A stretch of DNA of 12,899 nucleotides. Source: an uncultured Clostridia bacterium (lineage in GTDB: Bacteria > Bacillota > Clostridia > Christensenellales > CAG-314). The stretch is taken from positions 1 to 12,899 of the forward strand of contig CAKPYT010000034.1 of the NCBI GenBank assembly GCA_934203075.1, in the 5' to 3' direction. The notes beneath the pieces are model-generated. The model had not been told where the DNA came from. It was given only the letters and a program-made list of their open reading frames with translations, and ran no database searches. Below are positions 1-5,820 of this stretch, piece after piece. The position numbers were made by a program, and so were the translations under genes. Numbering within the stretch: position 1 is the first letter of the stretch; every line of letters begins with the position of its first letter.

Positions 1-741
1 CCGATGCAATTGCAAAGCGAAACGAAGGATCCGTTTGAATCTCTGTTTCAACTGATCGGCAAGACGGACCTGAAAAATTACCTGACCATGTTCGATAACA
101 TCGTTGCGGGAGACGGCGTTCAACAAACGACGGAAGTAAACGCATCGGACGACGAAGAATTCCAAAACTACCGCTTTGTGATGACCATCACCTGCGGCGA
201 AACGGAAACGGTAAAAATGTACTTTAACGAAATCGACACCGTAACCGAAACGGAAGTGGAAGACGGTGTGGAAGAAAGCGAAACATCCACCACGCTGCAA
301 GGCGTACTGGTTGTGGGCGAAAAACGTTTTGAAGTTTCCGGCAAACGCGAAGTAGAAAAGAAAGGCAGTGAAACGGAAGTTTCCATCGAGTTTACCACCT
401 ACGCTTCGGAAGACAAAACCAGTTACGTTACGATTTCTCACTCCACCGAAAACGACAACGGGAAAACCGCAACGGAATACGAATACGAATTGTACCTGAA
501 AGGCAAAAAAGTTTGCGAATTCAATCTGGAAACGGAAGTGAAAGAAGGTCTGACGGAGTACTCCTTCCAGGTGAAAAACGGCGGCATCTTTACCAAAACG
601 GAAATTCACCTGCAAAAGAACGAGCAGGACGGTACGGTAACGATGGAAGTCGAAGCCCTCGGAACTTCTTTCCGCTTTACGGTACAGCAAACGGAAGACG
701 GCTTTACCCTGGTAGGGCAAGGCGGAAACACCCAAATTTAA
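1..741 (+). CDS. Acidic, beta-rich hypothetical protein (probably 5'-truncated by the window edge)
   Basis: I do not recognise this family. The frame is open from base 1 and the first Met codon is at 4-6, with only three bases before it, so no ribosome binding site can be checked and the true start may lie upstream. The 245 visible residues have no signal peptide or membrane segment. They are rich in Glu, Thr, Val and Lys and alternate polar and hydrophobic residues, as expected for beta strands. Short Thr-Glu units recur (TETVK, TETEVE, SETEVS, LETEVK), together with a YEYELYLKGKK stretch, suggesting repeated beta-sandwich or meander units. The strand is strongly purine-rich because of GAAACGGAA-type codon runs. 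There is one Cys in the first third (TITCGE) and one later (KKVCEF). An intrinsic terminator follows 91 nt after the stop. If an upstream part exists it could carry a lipoprotein signal, but that is speculation. Confidence 0.75.
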   Translation, partial: PMQLQSETKDPFESLFQLIGKTDLKNYLTMFDNIVAGDGVQQTTEVNASDDEEFQNYRFVMTITCGETETVKMYFNEIDTVTETEVEDGVEESETSTTLQGVLVVGEKRFEVSGKREVEKKGSETEVSIEFTTYASEDKTSYVTISHSTENDNGKTATEYEYELYLKGKKVCEFNLETEVKEGLTEYSFQVKNGGIFTKTEIHLQKNEQDGTVTMEVEALGTSFRFTVQQTEDGFTLVGQGGNTQI

Positions 742-832
742 TCGTACACGTCAAAGGTTTTATCCCCTCTTCTCCTTCCTGCAAAACCGAAAAATGATTT
801 TGCCTGCGGAAAGACCTCGGCGTTCCTTCGAT

Positions 833-868
833 AAAAGAAACAGACCGTTTCAACGGTCTGTTTCTTTT
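833..868 (+). terminator. Intrinsic terminator after the acidic hypothetical gene
   Basis: A perfect 17-bp inverted repeat (833-849 with 852-868) has only two bases between its arms, so the outer ~15 bp would form the stem. The stem has a GC-rich core (CAGACCGTT) and ends in TTTCTTTT. It sits 91 nt past the stop codon at 741. The A/T flanks are symmetric, so it could also act on the minus strand, where it would be a second stop beyond the hsp20 terminator. Confidence 0.85.
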
Positions 869-1144
869 GTTCTGCCTTCTTTCTTTTCTGTGCCATCTTC
901 CTCCCTCCGGTTTCTTCCGGTATCTCCCGTTTCCCGGAATCTTTCCGCAGACGCCTTTTCTATGCAAATTTTTCCGCCGTAAAATCGACCGTAAATCGAC
1001 CGTTTTACAAAAAAATCACGATTCACGCAAAAATACAACCTTCCCCGGGAGGAGCTTCCGCCGGCCAACCGGGCTGCGGAAACGAATACGGCAATTCTTC
1101 CTTTTGCCCTTCGCAGAATTCGGAAGCACTGCCGCTTGGAAACA
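869..1144. other. Gene-free intergenic stretch
   Basis: No convincing gene is visible here. The plus strand is pyrimidine-rich between about 865 and 960. A perfect tandem 11-bp repeat lies at 982-1003, and a TTCCGC...GCGGAA imperfect hairpin lies near 1046-1078. Open frames on either strand run through the flanking terminators and into hsp20, have no ribosome binding site and have low-complexity Arg/Ser/Phe-rich translations, so I do not call them. Confidence 0.6.
982..1003. repeat. Perfect tandem 11-bp direct repeat (AAATCGACCGT x2)
   Basis: AAATCGACCGT occurs at 982-992 and again at 993-1003 with no gap. The pair is bracketed by GTAAAA (979-984) and TTTTAC (1003-1008). An 11-bp period is close to one helical turn, so it could be a protein site or a chance or slippage duplication. 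Nothing nearby identifies a function. Confidence 0.6.
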
Positions 1145-1175
1145 AAAAGGGTTCGGAAAAAATCCGAACCCTTTT
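1145..1175 (-). terminator. Intrinsic terminator of hsp20
   Basis: A perfect 13-bp stem (1145-1157 with 1163-1175; core GGGTTCGGA) has a five-base A/T loop. Read on the minus strand it ends in TTTTTG. It lies 48 nt downstream of the hsp20 stop. On the plus strand it also ends in TTTTG. Confidence 0.85.
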
Positions 1176-1222
1176 GTCGATTATTTTTGTCGTTTTCAGA
1201 ACGTTTTCTTCCCGCACCCCGA

Positions 1223-1630
1223 TTACAGGATTTCGATATGATGTTCCCCGCCTTGCTGCGATTCTTTCGGGAAAGAAATTTCCAAAACGCCTTTCTCGAA
1301 TTTTGCATGAACGTCCTTTTCGGAAACGTCCCCCACGTAGAAACTACGACTGATCGTGCCGGATCTGCGTTCTCTGCGCAAATAGTTCTGCGTGCGTTCC
1401 GTCACTTCTTCTTTCTTTGCGGTAACGGTAAGATATCCGTTTTTCAACTGAATCGAAACGTCCTTTTTATCGTAGCCGGGCAACTCCGTTTCCATTACGT
1501 AGTTCTTGCCTTCTTCCCGAATGTCCGTGTTCATCACGCTCGTGCTGTTGCCGAAGAACGGTGCAAAAAAGTCGTCCAACCCGTCTCTCCATAAATCATT
1601 TTCTCTTCTGTGCATAGGATAGTATTTCAT
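1223..1630 (-). CDS. hsp20: Small heat shock protein, Hsp20/alpha-crystallin family
   Basis: A 135-residue cytoplasmic ATP-independent holdase that binds unfolding proteins and hands them to Hsp70/Hsp100 systems. The alpha-crystallin domain spans about residues 32-122 and begins with the MNTDIREEGKNYVMETELPG strand pair. It ends with the signature AKFEKGVLEISFPK, which contains the conserved GVL. The short tail holds the I-x-I motif (IEI, 132-134), which docks into neighbouring subunits during oligomer assembly. Length is normal for bacterial family members. The start is supported by GGAGGT eight bases before the ATG. It is a single-gene transcript with its own promoter and terminator. A CIRCE-like operator covers the start site, so it is probably repressed by HrcA and induced by heat. 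The HrcA gene is not in this window. Confidence 0.95.
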   Translation of the reverse strand: MKYYPMHRRENDLWRDGLDDFFAPFFGNSTSVMNTDIREEGKNYVMETELPGYDKKDVSIQLKNGYLTVTAKKEEVTERTQNYLRRERRSGTISRSFYVGDVSEKDVHAKFEKGVLEISFPKESQQGGEHHIEIL

Positions 1631-1684
1631 AAAATGTTACCTCCGAAATCTTTTATTTAATTTAGCAAACAGGAAATTGATTTG

Positions 1685-1711
1685 TTAGCAATCTCTATTC
1701 CTTATTGCTAA
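1685..1711. promoter_or_regulatory. CIRCE-like HrcA operator
   Basis: The inverted repeat TTAGCAAT-N11-ATTGCTAA is 27 bp overall. Aligned to the established CIRCE consensus TTAGCACTC-N9-GAGTGCTAA it matches 15 of 18 defined positions, with TTAGCA and TGCTAA intact and identical total length. It starts 5 bp past the hsp20 -10 box, covering the expected transcription start, which is the usual place for HrcA repression. Confidence 0.8.
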
Positions 1712-1715
1712 ATCT

Positions 1716-1744
1716 GTTATACACCTCTCTTTGGGAATTGTCAA
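1716..1744 (-). promoter_or_regulatory. hsp20 promoter (sigma-A type)
   Basis: Read on the minus strand: -35 TTGACA (1744-1739), 17-bp spacer, -10 TATAAC (1721-1716). The -35 is a perfect consensus and the -10 matches 5 of 6. The CIRCE-like repeat follows immediately downstream. Confidence 0.88.
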
Positions 1745-1795
1745 CTTTTTTACGAAAAAAATATCTTTTTTTCGTATTTTTTTTGTTATTTTTTG
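1745..1795 (-). promoter_or_regulatory. A-tract block upstream of the hsp20 -35 (possible UP element)
   Basis: On the minus strand the 50 bp before the -35 box consist of repeated runs of 6-8 A or T. This composition is favoured by the RNA polymerase alpha-subunit C-terminal domain. It contains an 11-bp A/T hairpin (1751-1761 with 1766-1776) followed on the plus strand by eight T. No gene lies upstream on the plus strand for that hairpin to terminate, so I favour promoter enhancement. Confidence 0.45.
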
Positions 1796-1825
1796 TCGAT
1801 ATGCCGTTTTCGTTTTTCTTCCGCA

Positions 1826-1854
1826 TTGACATTCGTCTGCATTTCGGGTAAGAT
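1826..1854 (+). promoter_or_regulatory. Promoter of the S66 peptidase gene
   Basis: -35 TTGACA (1826-1831), 17-bp spacer, -10 TAAGAT (1849-1854). Predicted start near 1861, giving a 5' leader of about 26 nt with AGAGGTGA as the Shine-Dalgarno site. Confidence 0.85.
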
Positions 1855-1886
1855 AAAAGAGACGAAAGTCAGTCAGAGGTGAAACC

Positions 1887-2891
1887 ATGAAAATACATTT
1901 TCTTCCTCAAAACGGTGTCATCGGTTTTTGCGCGCCCTCCCTCGGCGTAGCGGGCGAACCGTATGCAACGCGCTTTGAAAACGCAAAAAATCAACTACGC
2001 ACCACCTACACGCTTTGGCAAAGCGAAAGCGTAGCAAAGGAAGCGTTTTTTGCCAGTGCCCCGGCAGCAACCCGCGCAAAAGAGGTGGAAGAAGCCTTTA
2101 CAAAAGCGGACGCGGTACTCTCCGTCGGCGGAGGGGAACGCATGATGGAGATTCTGCCGTATCTCCGTTTTTCCAAATTGAAAAAGCAGGCAAAATTATT
2201 TTTAGGCTATTCGGACAATACCGTTTTGACCTATACGCTGCCCACGATCTGCGACGTAGCCGCCGTTTACGGCTACTGTGCGCCGACTTTCGGCAGAACC
2301 CCCTGGCACGAAAGCATTCTGGATACGCTTTTGATGCTGCAAGGCAAAAAGGAACAATTTTGCGGCTACAGCGCCTACGAAACGCCGAATGACCGACCGC
2401 AGCCCCCTTTGGCGCCCTATCAGCCGGACACCCCGAGCGTCTGGAAATTTTCCCGCCCGCTCGAAGTGCAAGGCCGTATTCTCGGCGGCTGCCTGGACGT
2501 GCTGCGCACTCTCGTCGGCACCCCGTTCGACAAAACCAAGGCCTTTTTGCGCCGTTACGAACGGGACGGAGTTCTGTGGTTTTTGGAAAATTGCGAAATG
2601 AGCCCCTTCGACGTATTGCGTACCTTGTGGCAATGCAAACAGGCCGGCTGGTTCCGTACCGCAAAAGCGTTCGTTTTCGGCCGTACCGCCGTGCAATTTG
2701 CCCCGTTCGGTATGGATTTTATCACCGCCGTCAAAGAAGTGCTGGGGAAGGACGCGCCCCTCGTCTGGGATGCGGACTTCGGCCACGTACCGCCGTCGAT
2801 GCCCGTTCTGATGGGCGCAAAGGCAACGCTCTGCGTCAATGAAAAGGAGCGTTTCGTCCGCTACAATTTTTCCAAGGAGGACCGGGTATAA
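1887..2891 (+). CDS. S66-family serine carboxypeptidase (LD-carboxypeptidase / MccF-like)
   Basis: A 334-residue cytoplasmic enzyme of MEROPS family S66. Characterised members either cleave the L,D-bond of murein tetrapeptides during cell-wall recycling (LdcA) or inactivate microcin C-type peptide-nucleotides (MccF). The Ser-Glu-His catalytic triad is visible: Ser109 in the nucleophile elbow GYSDNT, Glu234 in WFLENCE, and His300 in DFGHVPP. A glycine-rich GGGERM (81-86) fits the oxyanion region, and GRILGGCLDVLRTLVGTP (197-213) is the usual family stretch. There is no signal peptide or membrane segment. The start is set by AGAGGTGA six bases before the ATG. Divergent from hsp20, monocistronic, and closed by a bidirectional terminator. 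The catalytic assignment is firm. The choice between murein recycling and peptide-antibiotic resistance cannot be made from sequence alone. Confidence 0.92.
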   Translation: MKIHFLPQNGVIGFCAPSLGVAGEPYATRFENAKNQLRTTYTLWQSESVAKEAFFASAPAATRAKEVEEAFTKADAVLSVGGGERMMEILPYLRFSKLKKQAKLFLGYSDNTVLTYTLPTICDVAAVYGYCAPTFGRTPWHESILDTLLMLQGKKEQFCGYSAYETPNDRPQPPLAPYQPDTPSVWKFSRPLEVQGRILGGCLDVLRTLVGTPFDKTKAFLRRYERDGVLWFLENCEMSPFDVLRTLWQCKQAGWFRTAKAFVFGRTAVQFAPFGMDFITAVKEVLGKDAPLVWDADFGHVPPSMPVLMGAKATLCVNEKERFVRYNFSKEDRV

Positions 2892-2941
2892 TCTTTCCCG
2901 GCTTGCTTTGCCCCATCGCAAAGCCGTGAACTTTTTACAAA

Positions 2942-2968
2942 AAACCGTGGTGAATTTCACCACGGTTT
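2942..2968. terminator. Bidirectional terminator between S66 peptidase and tadA
   Basis: A perfect 13-bp inverted repeat (2942-2954 with 2956-2968; core CCGTGGTGAA) has a single central base. On the plus strand it is followed by TATTTTTT, 50 nt after the S66 stop. On the minus strand it is followed by TTTTTTG, so it also closes the walJ-CPBP-rlmH-tadA transcript about 125 nt past tadA. Confidence 0.88.
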
Positions 2969-3094
2969 ATTTTTTCTGTTTGCCGCGTTTCCGAAAGGTG
3001 CCGGAAAATCGTTCCCGGCTGCTCCCGGGCATCCGCTGCTCCGCCCCTCAGGCCCCGCAGGAAAAACAACGCTTTTCTATCTTTCGGTTTCCGA

Positions 3095-3589
3095 TCAACG
3101 CGATTCTTCGTTCGGCACTGTCGGGTTCGCCGCTTTTTCTTTCTTCTCCCGACGGCGACCCTGAAAAAATTGCGACAACAACCCGGCACATTCCTCTGCC
3201 AGAACTCCGCCCACCGTTTCGCACCGATGGTTCAGCCGCTCGTCCTGCGGGATGCGATACAGCGTTTCGCAACCGCCGAAGCGCAAATCGGCTGCGCCGT
3301 ACACCAACTTGCCCAAACGCGCATTTACGCATGCCCCGGCGCACATGGGACACGGCTCCAGCGTGACGTACAAGGTACAGTCCTCCAGATGCCACGTGCC
3401 CGTTTTTTTGCTTGCCTTCTGCAGTGCCAGAACTTCCGCATGCGCTACGGGGTTATGCGTCGACTGCCTCAGGTTATGCGCACGCGCAAGGATTTTGCCC
3501 TCCCGCACTACCACCGCGCCGACCGGCACCTCTCCTTTTTTTGCCGCTTTTTGTGCCTCTTTCAAGGCGGCTTTCATAAATTGTTCCAT
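3095..3589 (-). CDS. tadA: tRNA-specific adenosine deaminase (A34 to inosine)
   Basis: TadA deaminates the wobble adenosine of tRNA-Arg(ACG) to inosine in the cytoplasm, letting one tRNA read CGU, CGC and CGA. The 164-residue protein has the full cytidine/adenosine deaminase zinc site: His50 and the proton-shuttling Glu52 in HAEV, and Cys80 and Cys83 in PCPMC. The motif VPVGAVVV at 21-28 and the N-terminal helix are typical. The Lys/Arg-rich tail after residue 145 is variable in the family. The frame is open upstream to 3637, but I place the start at 3589. AGGAGAGG sits directly before that ATG, overlapping the rlmH stop, and homologues begin at this MEQFMKAAL helix. Last gene of the walJ operon. 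Only 7 nt separate it from rlmH, which suggests translational coupling. Confidence 0.95.
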   Translation of the reverse strand: MEQFMKAALKEAQKAAKKGEVPVGAVVVREGKILARAHNLRQSTHNPVAHAEVLALQKASKKTGTWHLEDCTLYVTLEPCPMCAGACVNARLGKLVYGAADLRFGGCETLYRIPQDERLNHRCETVGGVLAEECAGLLSQFFQGRRREKKEKAANPTVPNEESR

Positions 3590-3596
3590 TCCTCTC

Positions 3597-4037
3597 CTAC
3601 TTATGATACGGCGTATGATGCAGTATCGTAAACGCACGGTAAATCTGTTCGCTTGCGATCAGGCGCATCAACTGATGCGGGTACGTAACGTTTCCGAAGG
3701 CCACGGAAACATCGCTTTTTTGCTTTACTTCGTCACTGACCCCCAGTGACCCACCGATTACCACCGTCACTTCCGGCTCGCTGCGAAACAACTCCGCAAA
3801 TTGAACGCTATCCACCTGCGTGCCTTCCCGATCCAGCAAAATCGTTTTGCCCTGCATTTGTTTCAGCAGAGCCTCCCCCTCCGTCTGCTTGCGCTTTTTC
3901 TCCTCCCCGACGTTACACTCTGCCACTTCCGATATCTCGAACTTGCAATAGCGCTGCAAACGTTTGGCATATTCCTGAATGCCTTCCGTAAAAAAACTCT
4001 CTTTTATTTTGCCGACACACAACAAACGAACTTTCAT
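3597..4037 (-). CDS. rlmH: 23S rRNA (pseudouridine1915-N3)-methyltransferase RlmH
   Basis: RlmH uses S-adenosylmethionine to methylate N3 of pseudouridine 1915 in helix 69 of 23S rRNA on assembled 70S ribosomes. It is a SPOUT knot dimer. The 146 residues show the start KVRLLCVGKIKE, the SAM-knot glycine loop VIGGSLGVSDEV (about 93-104) and the C-terminal family signature HQLMRLIASEQIYRAFTILH ending in PYHK. The protein is slightly shorter than the usual ~155-159 residues. The frame continues upstream to 4226, but the start is at 4037. There MKVRLLCVGK matches the family N-terminus, and the ATG overlaps the stop of the preceding CPBP gene as ATGA. The Shine-Dalgarno is poor (a G-rich tract only), so translation is probably coupled to the upstream gene. 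Confidence 0.95.
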   Translation of the reverse strand: MKVRLLCVGKIKESFFTEGIQEYAKRLQRYCKFEISEVAECNVGEEKKRKQTEGEALLKQMQGKTILLDREGTQVDSVQFAELFRSEPEVTVVIGGSLGVSDEVKQKSDVSVAFGNVTYPHQLMRLIASEQIYRAFTILHHTPYHK

Positions 4038-4936
4038 GCCGCCCCCCGAAACGCAACGATCCAAAGCACAATACAAACCAAGGCCGTAGCGCCGAACGCC
4101 ACCCCTCCGGATAATTTTTCTCCGAACGGCAACGGGATTTTTTCCGTTTCTTCCGTCTGCGGGCGGAAACGATACACCAAAAACAAAATACCGCCCACCA
4201 GCACGAGACCAAGCGGCAGAACCCACGCAACGTTTCGCATCACAAACTCCGTCACGGCGGTTTCCGCCAGACTCAACGCAAGCACCGCCACGTTATTGCC
4301 CGCATGCACGAGAATGCTTGCCCATGTGCTGTTTAAGGTCAGCGCCACCCAGGCAAGCACTGCTCCCATCAGCAGCGGGTGCAGCGTCTGCCACGGCGAA
4401 GTGTGCATCAGCGCAAAGGTAACGGCAGAAAAGGTCACCGCACGACCCTTTCCAAGCATCCGCGTTGCTCCGAGAACCGCCCCCCGATAGGCCGTCTCTT
4501 CGCAAATTGCGGCAATAACGCCTGTTACAAGCACCCCGCAAACAAACTGCGCCGGCTGCGTAAAATCCGGATACGTCACACTCGGTGCACTGCATCCGAC
4601 GCTTTGCAAAAAGGCGGAAAACCACTGCTGCAAGGGTAAATCTACCGCGAGCATCGCCAAAGCAAGCAACAAAAGCAGCGGGGCGGTTTTCCACGGGAAC
4701 GGTCGAAACCGGTTTGCCGCGACAAAATCTATTTTTTTTGCACGACACAGCCCCCACACGGCAACAAAAATGCTGCCCTCGATCACAACGGAACGCAGCC
4801 AGAATCCCGCGTCCGATTGCAAAAACTCCGGCGCGGCAAAAAAAATCGTTTGCCACAGTACCGCCGCAACATACGGGCACAGCACCGCCAACAAAAACGC
4901 AATGCCGCCTTCGCGGAATTTGTACTCTTTACACAT
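4034..4936 (-). CDS. CPBP-family intramembrane glutamic endopeptidase (CAAX/Abi protease)
   Basis: A 300-residue polytopic membrane protein with about eight hydrophobic segments. The CPBP/Abi core motifs are present in order: EETAYRG (Glu146-Glu147...Arg151), FALMH (His178) and HAGNN (His211...Asn215). These residues form the buried Glu/His active site of Rce1-type proteases. Bacterial members act in processing of prenylated or secreted peptides, self-immunity to bacteriocins, or anchoring of proteins, but the substrate cannot be read here. The start lies inside the end of walJ (8-nt overlap), with AAGGAG eleven bases before the ATG. The stop overlaps the rlmH start. The C-terminal ~70 residues add two more membrane helices joined by a charged loop (RPQTEETEK). 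The neighbours suggest co-expression with cell-wall signalling functions rather than a bacteriocin role. Confidence 0.9.
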   Translation of the reverse strand: MCKEYKFREGGIAFLLAVLCPYVAAVLWQTIFFAAPEFLQSDAGFWLRSVVIEGSIFVAVWGLCRAKKIDFVAANRFRPFPWKTAPLLLLLALAMLAVDLPLQQWFSAFLQSVGCSAPSVTYPDFTQPAQFVCGVLVTGVIAAICEETAYRGAVLGATRMLGKGRAVTFSAVTFALMHTSPWQTLHPLLMGAVLAWVALTLNSTWASILVHAGNNVAVLALSLAETAVTEFVMRNVAWVLPLGLVLVGGILFLVYRFRPQTEETEKIPLPFGEKLSGGVAFGATALVCIVLWIVAFRGAA

Positions 4937-5711
4937 AAAATATTTTACTCCTTCGGTATTGCAGCCCCAGATCCACGTCCATTTCGATTCCTTCCGTCCA
5001 CCCGCATTCTTTCAGTGTGCGAACGGCTGCGTCAAACGCCAGTTCCGGCGTGTTATTGTGCTGGCTTAAATGCCCCAGGATGACGTGATCGGTCGTGCCC
5101 ATACGCACTAACTCTTTCAATACCGCATTTGCCTGATCATTGCTGAGGTGCCCTACGTCCGAAGCAATGCGTTTTTTCAAGGGGTAAGGATACGGCCCGT
5201 TGTTCAGCATAGACAAATCGTGATTGCTTTCCAAAAGTACCGTGCGGCAATCGTATAAAAAGGAAAACAGCGCATCGTCGTACGTGCCGAGATCCGTCAC
5301 GGAAGCGAACGAAACGTTGTGCTGCGTCAGTTTATATGCCACACAAAATGCCGCATCGTGCGAAACGGGCAGGAACTCCACCCTGACGTTTCCCACCGAA
5401 AAGGAAGCGTCAAAGGGATGCACGGCGGTTAATTCCACCGCGCTTTTTGCCATCAATCCCGTAACTCCGGATTGATGCACGTATACCGGCGTGCCGTATC
5501 GCCGCACCCACTGCTGCAAGCCGCAGCAATGATCGCTGTGTTCGTGCGTAATTAAAATCGCATCGATCTGTTGCGGGGTGCAGTTCAGTTCTTTCAGCCG
5601 CTGCTCCGCCTCGTAGCAAGGCAGGCCGCAATCGATGAGTATTTTTTCTTCTTCCGAAGCGACCAGGGTCAGATTGCCCTTGCTGCCGCTCCTCAATACG
5701 CAAACGTTCAT
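4929..5711 (-). CDS. walJ: WalJ/YycJ-type metallo-beta-lactamase-fold hydrolase
   Basis: A 260-residue cytoplasmic MBL-fold protein. The metal-binding signature is complete: THEHSDH (His56, His58, Asp60, His61), His118 in PVSHDA, Asp140 in SVTDLGTY, and His214 in LGHLSQHNN. The N-terminus VCVLRSGSKGNLTLV and the region ESNHD/GHLSND match the YycJ (WalJ) group, which is often found beside the WalKR cell-wall regulators and rlmH. In that group it has been linked to cell division and DNA-related functions, and its substrate is uncertain. No Shine-Dalgarno precedes the ATG. Instead a perfect TATAAT ends 6 nt upstream, so the mRNA looks leaderless. The start is nonetheless well supported because homologues begin at this SGSxGN strand. 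First gene of a four-gene operon; no WalKR or HtrA gene is in the window. Confidence 0.93.
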   Translation of the reverse strand: MNVCVLRSGSKGNLTLVASEEEKILIDCGLPCYEAEQRLKELNCTPQQIDAILITHEHSDHCCGLQQWVRRYGTPVYVHQSGVTGLMAKSAVELTAVHPFDASFSVGNVRVEFLPVSHDAAFCVAYKLTQHNVSFASVTDLGTYDDALFSFLYDCRTVLLESNHDLSMLNNGPYPYPLKKRIASDVGHLSNDQANAVLKELVRMGTTDHVILGHLSQHNNTPELAFDAAVRTLKECGWTEGIEMDVDLGLQYRRSKIFYV

Positions 5712-5717
5712 GAAAAT

Positions 5718-5746
5718 ATTATACTATTAAACTTTACGAAACGCAA
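5718..5746 (-). promoter_or_regulatory. walJ operon promoter giving a probably leaderless mRNA
   Basis: On the minus strand: weak -35 TTGCGT (5746-5741), 17-bp spacer, perfect -10 TATAAT (5723-5718). Only six bases (5717-5712) separate the -10 from the ATG at 5711, so the predicted +1 is the A of the start codon. Confidence 0.7.
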
Positions 5747-5755
5747 GTCAATTGC

Positions 5756-5784
5756 TTGTGAGGTTGCGGAATCTGTGCTATACT
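5756..5784 (+). promoter_or_regulatory. Fumarase operon promoter
   Basis: -35 TTGTGA (5756-5761, 4 of 6), 17-bp spacer, -10 TATACT (5779-5784) with an extended TG-C just before it. Predicted start near 5791, a leader of about 30 nt with GGAGG. It stands back-to-back with the walJ promoter, about 10 bp between the two -35 boxes. Confidence 0.75.
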
Positions 5785-5820
5785 TCTCTCATAAAAAAGC
5801 CGAGAACCACGGAGGTTTTT

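Noticed and set aside
850..1308. A 152-codon minus-strand frame between the first gene and hsp20
   Set aside because: It starts inside hsp20 in another frame and runs through both intrinsic terminators. The translation is low-complexity Arg/Lys/Ser-rich.
1751..1784. Hairpin plus T run read as a plus-strand terminator
   Set aside because: The stem is almost pure A/T and no plus-strand gene lies upstream. It is better explained as the A-tract region of the hsp20 promoter.
2202..2963. A 253-codon minus-strand frame antisense to the S66 peptidase
   Set aside because: It crosses the bidirectional terminator at its 5' end and has no ribosome binding site. The opposite strand encodes a complete enzyme with its triad.
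3590..3637. Upstream extension of tadA to 3637
   Set aside because: It would overlap the end of rlmH with no ribosome binding site. The ATG at 3589 has AGGAGAGG and gives the normal family N-terminus.
4038..4226. Upstream extension of rlmH to 4226
   Set aside because: The extra residues are an out-of-frame reading of the CPBP gene. RlmH proteins begin at the MKVRLLCVGK strand.
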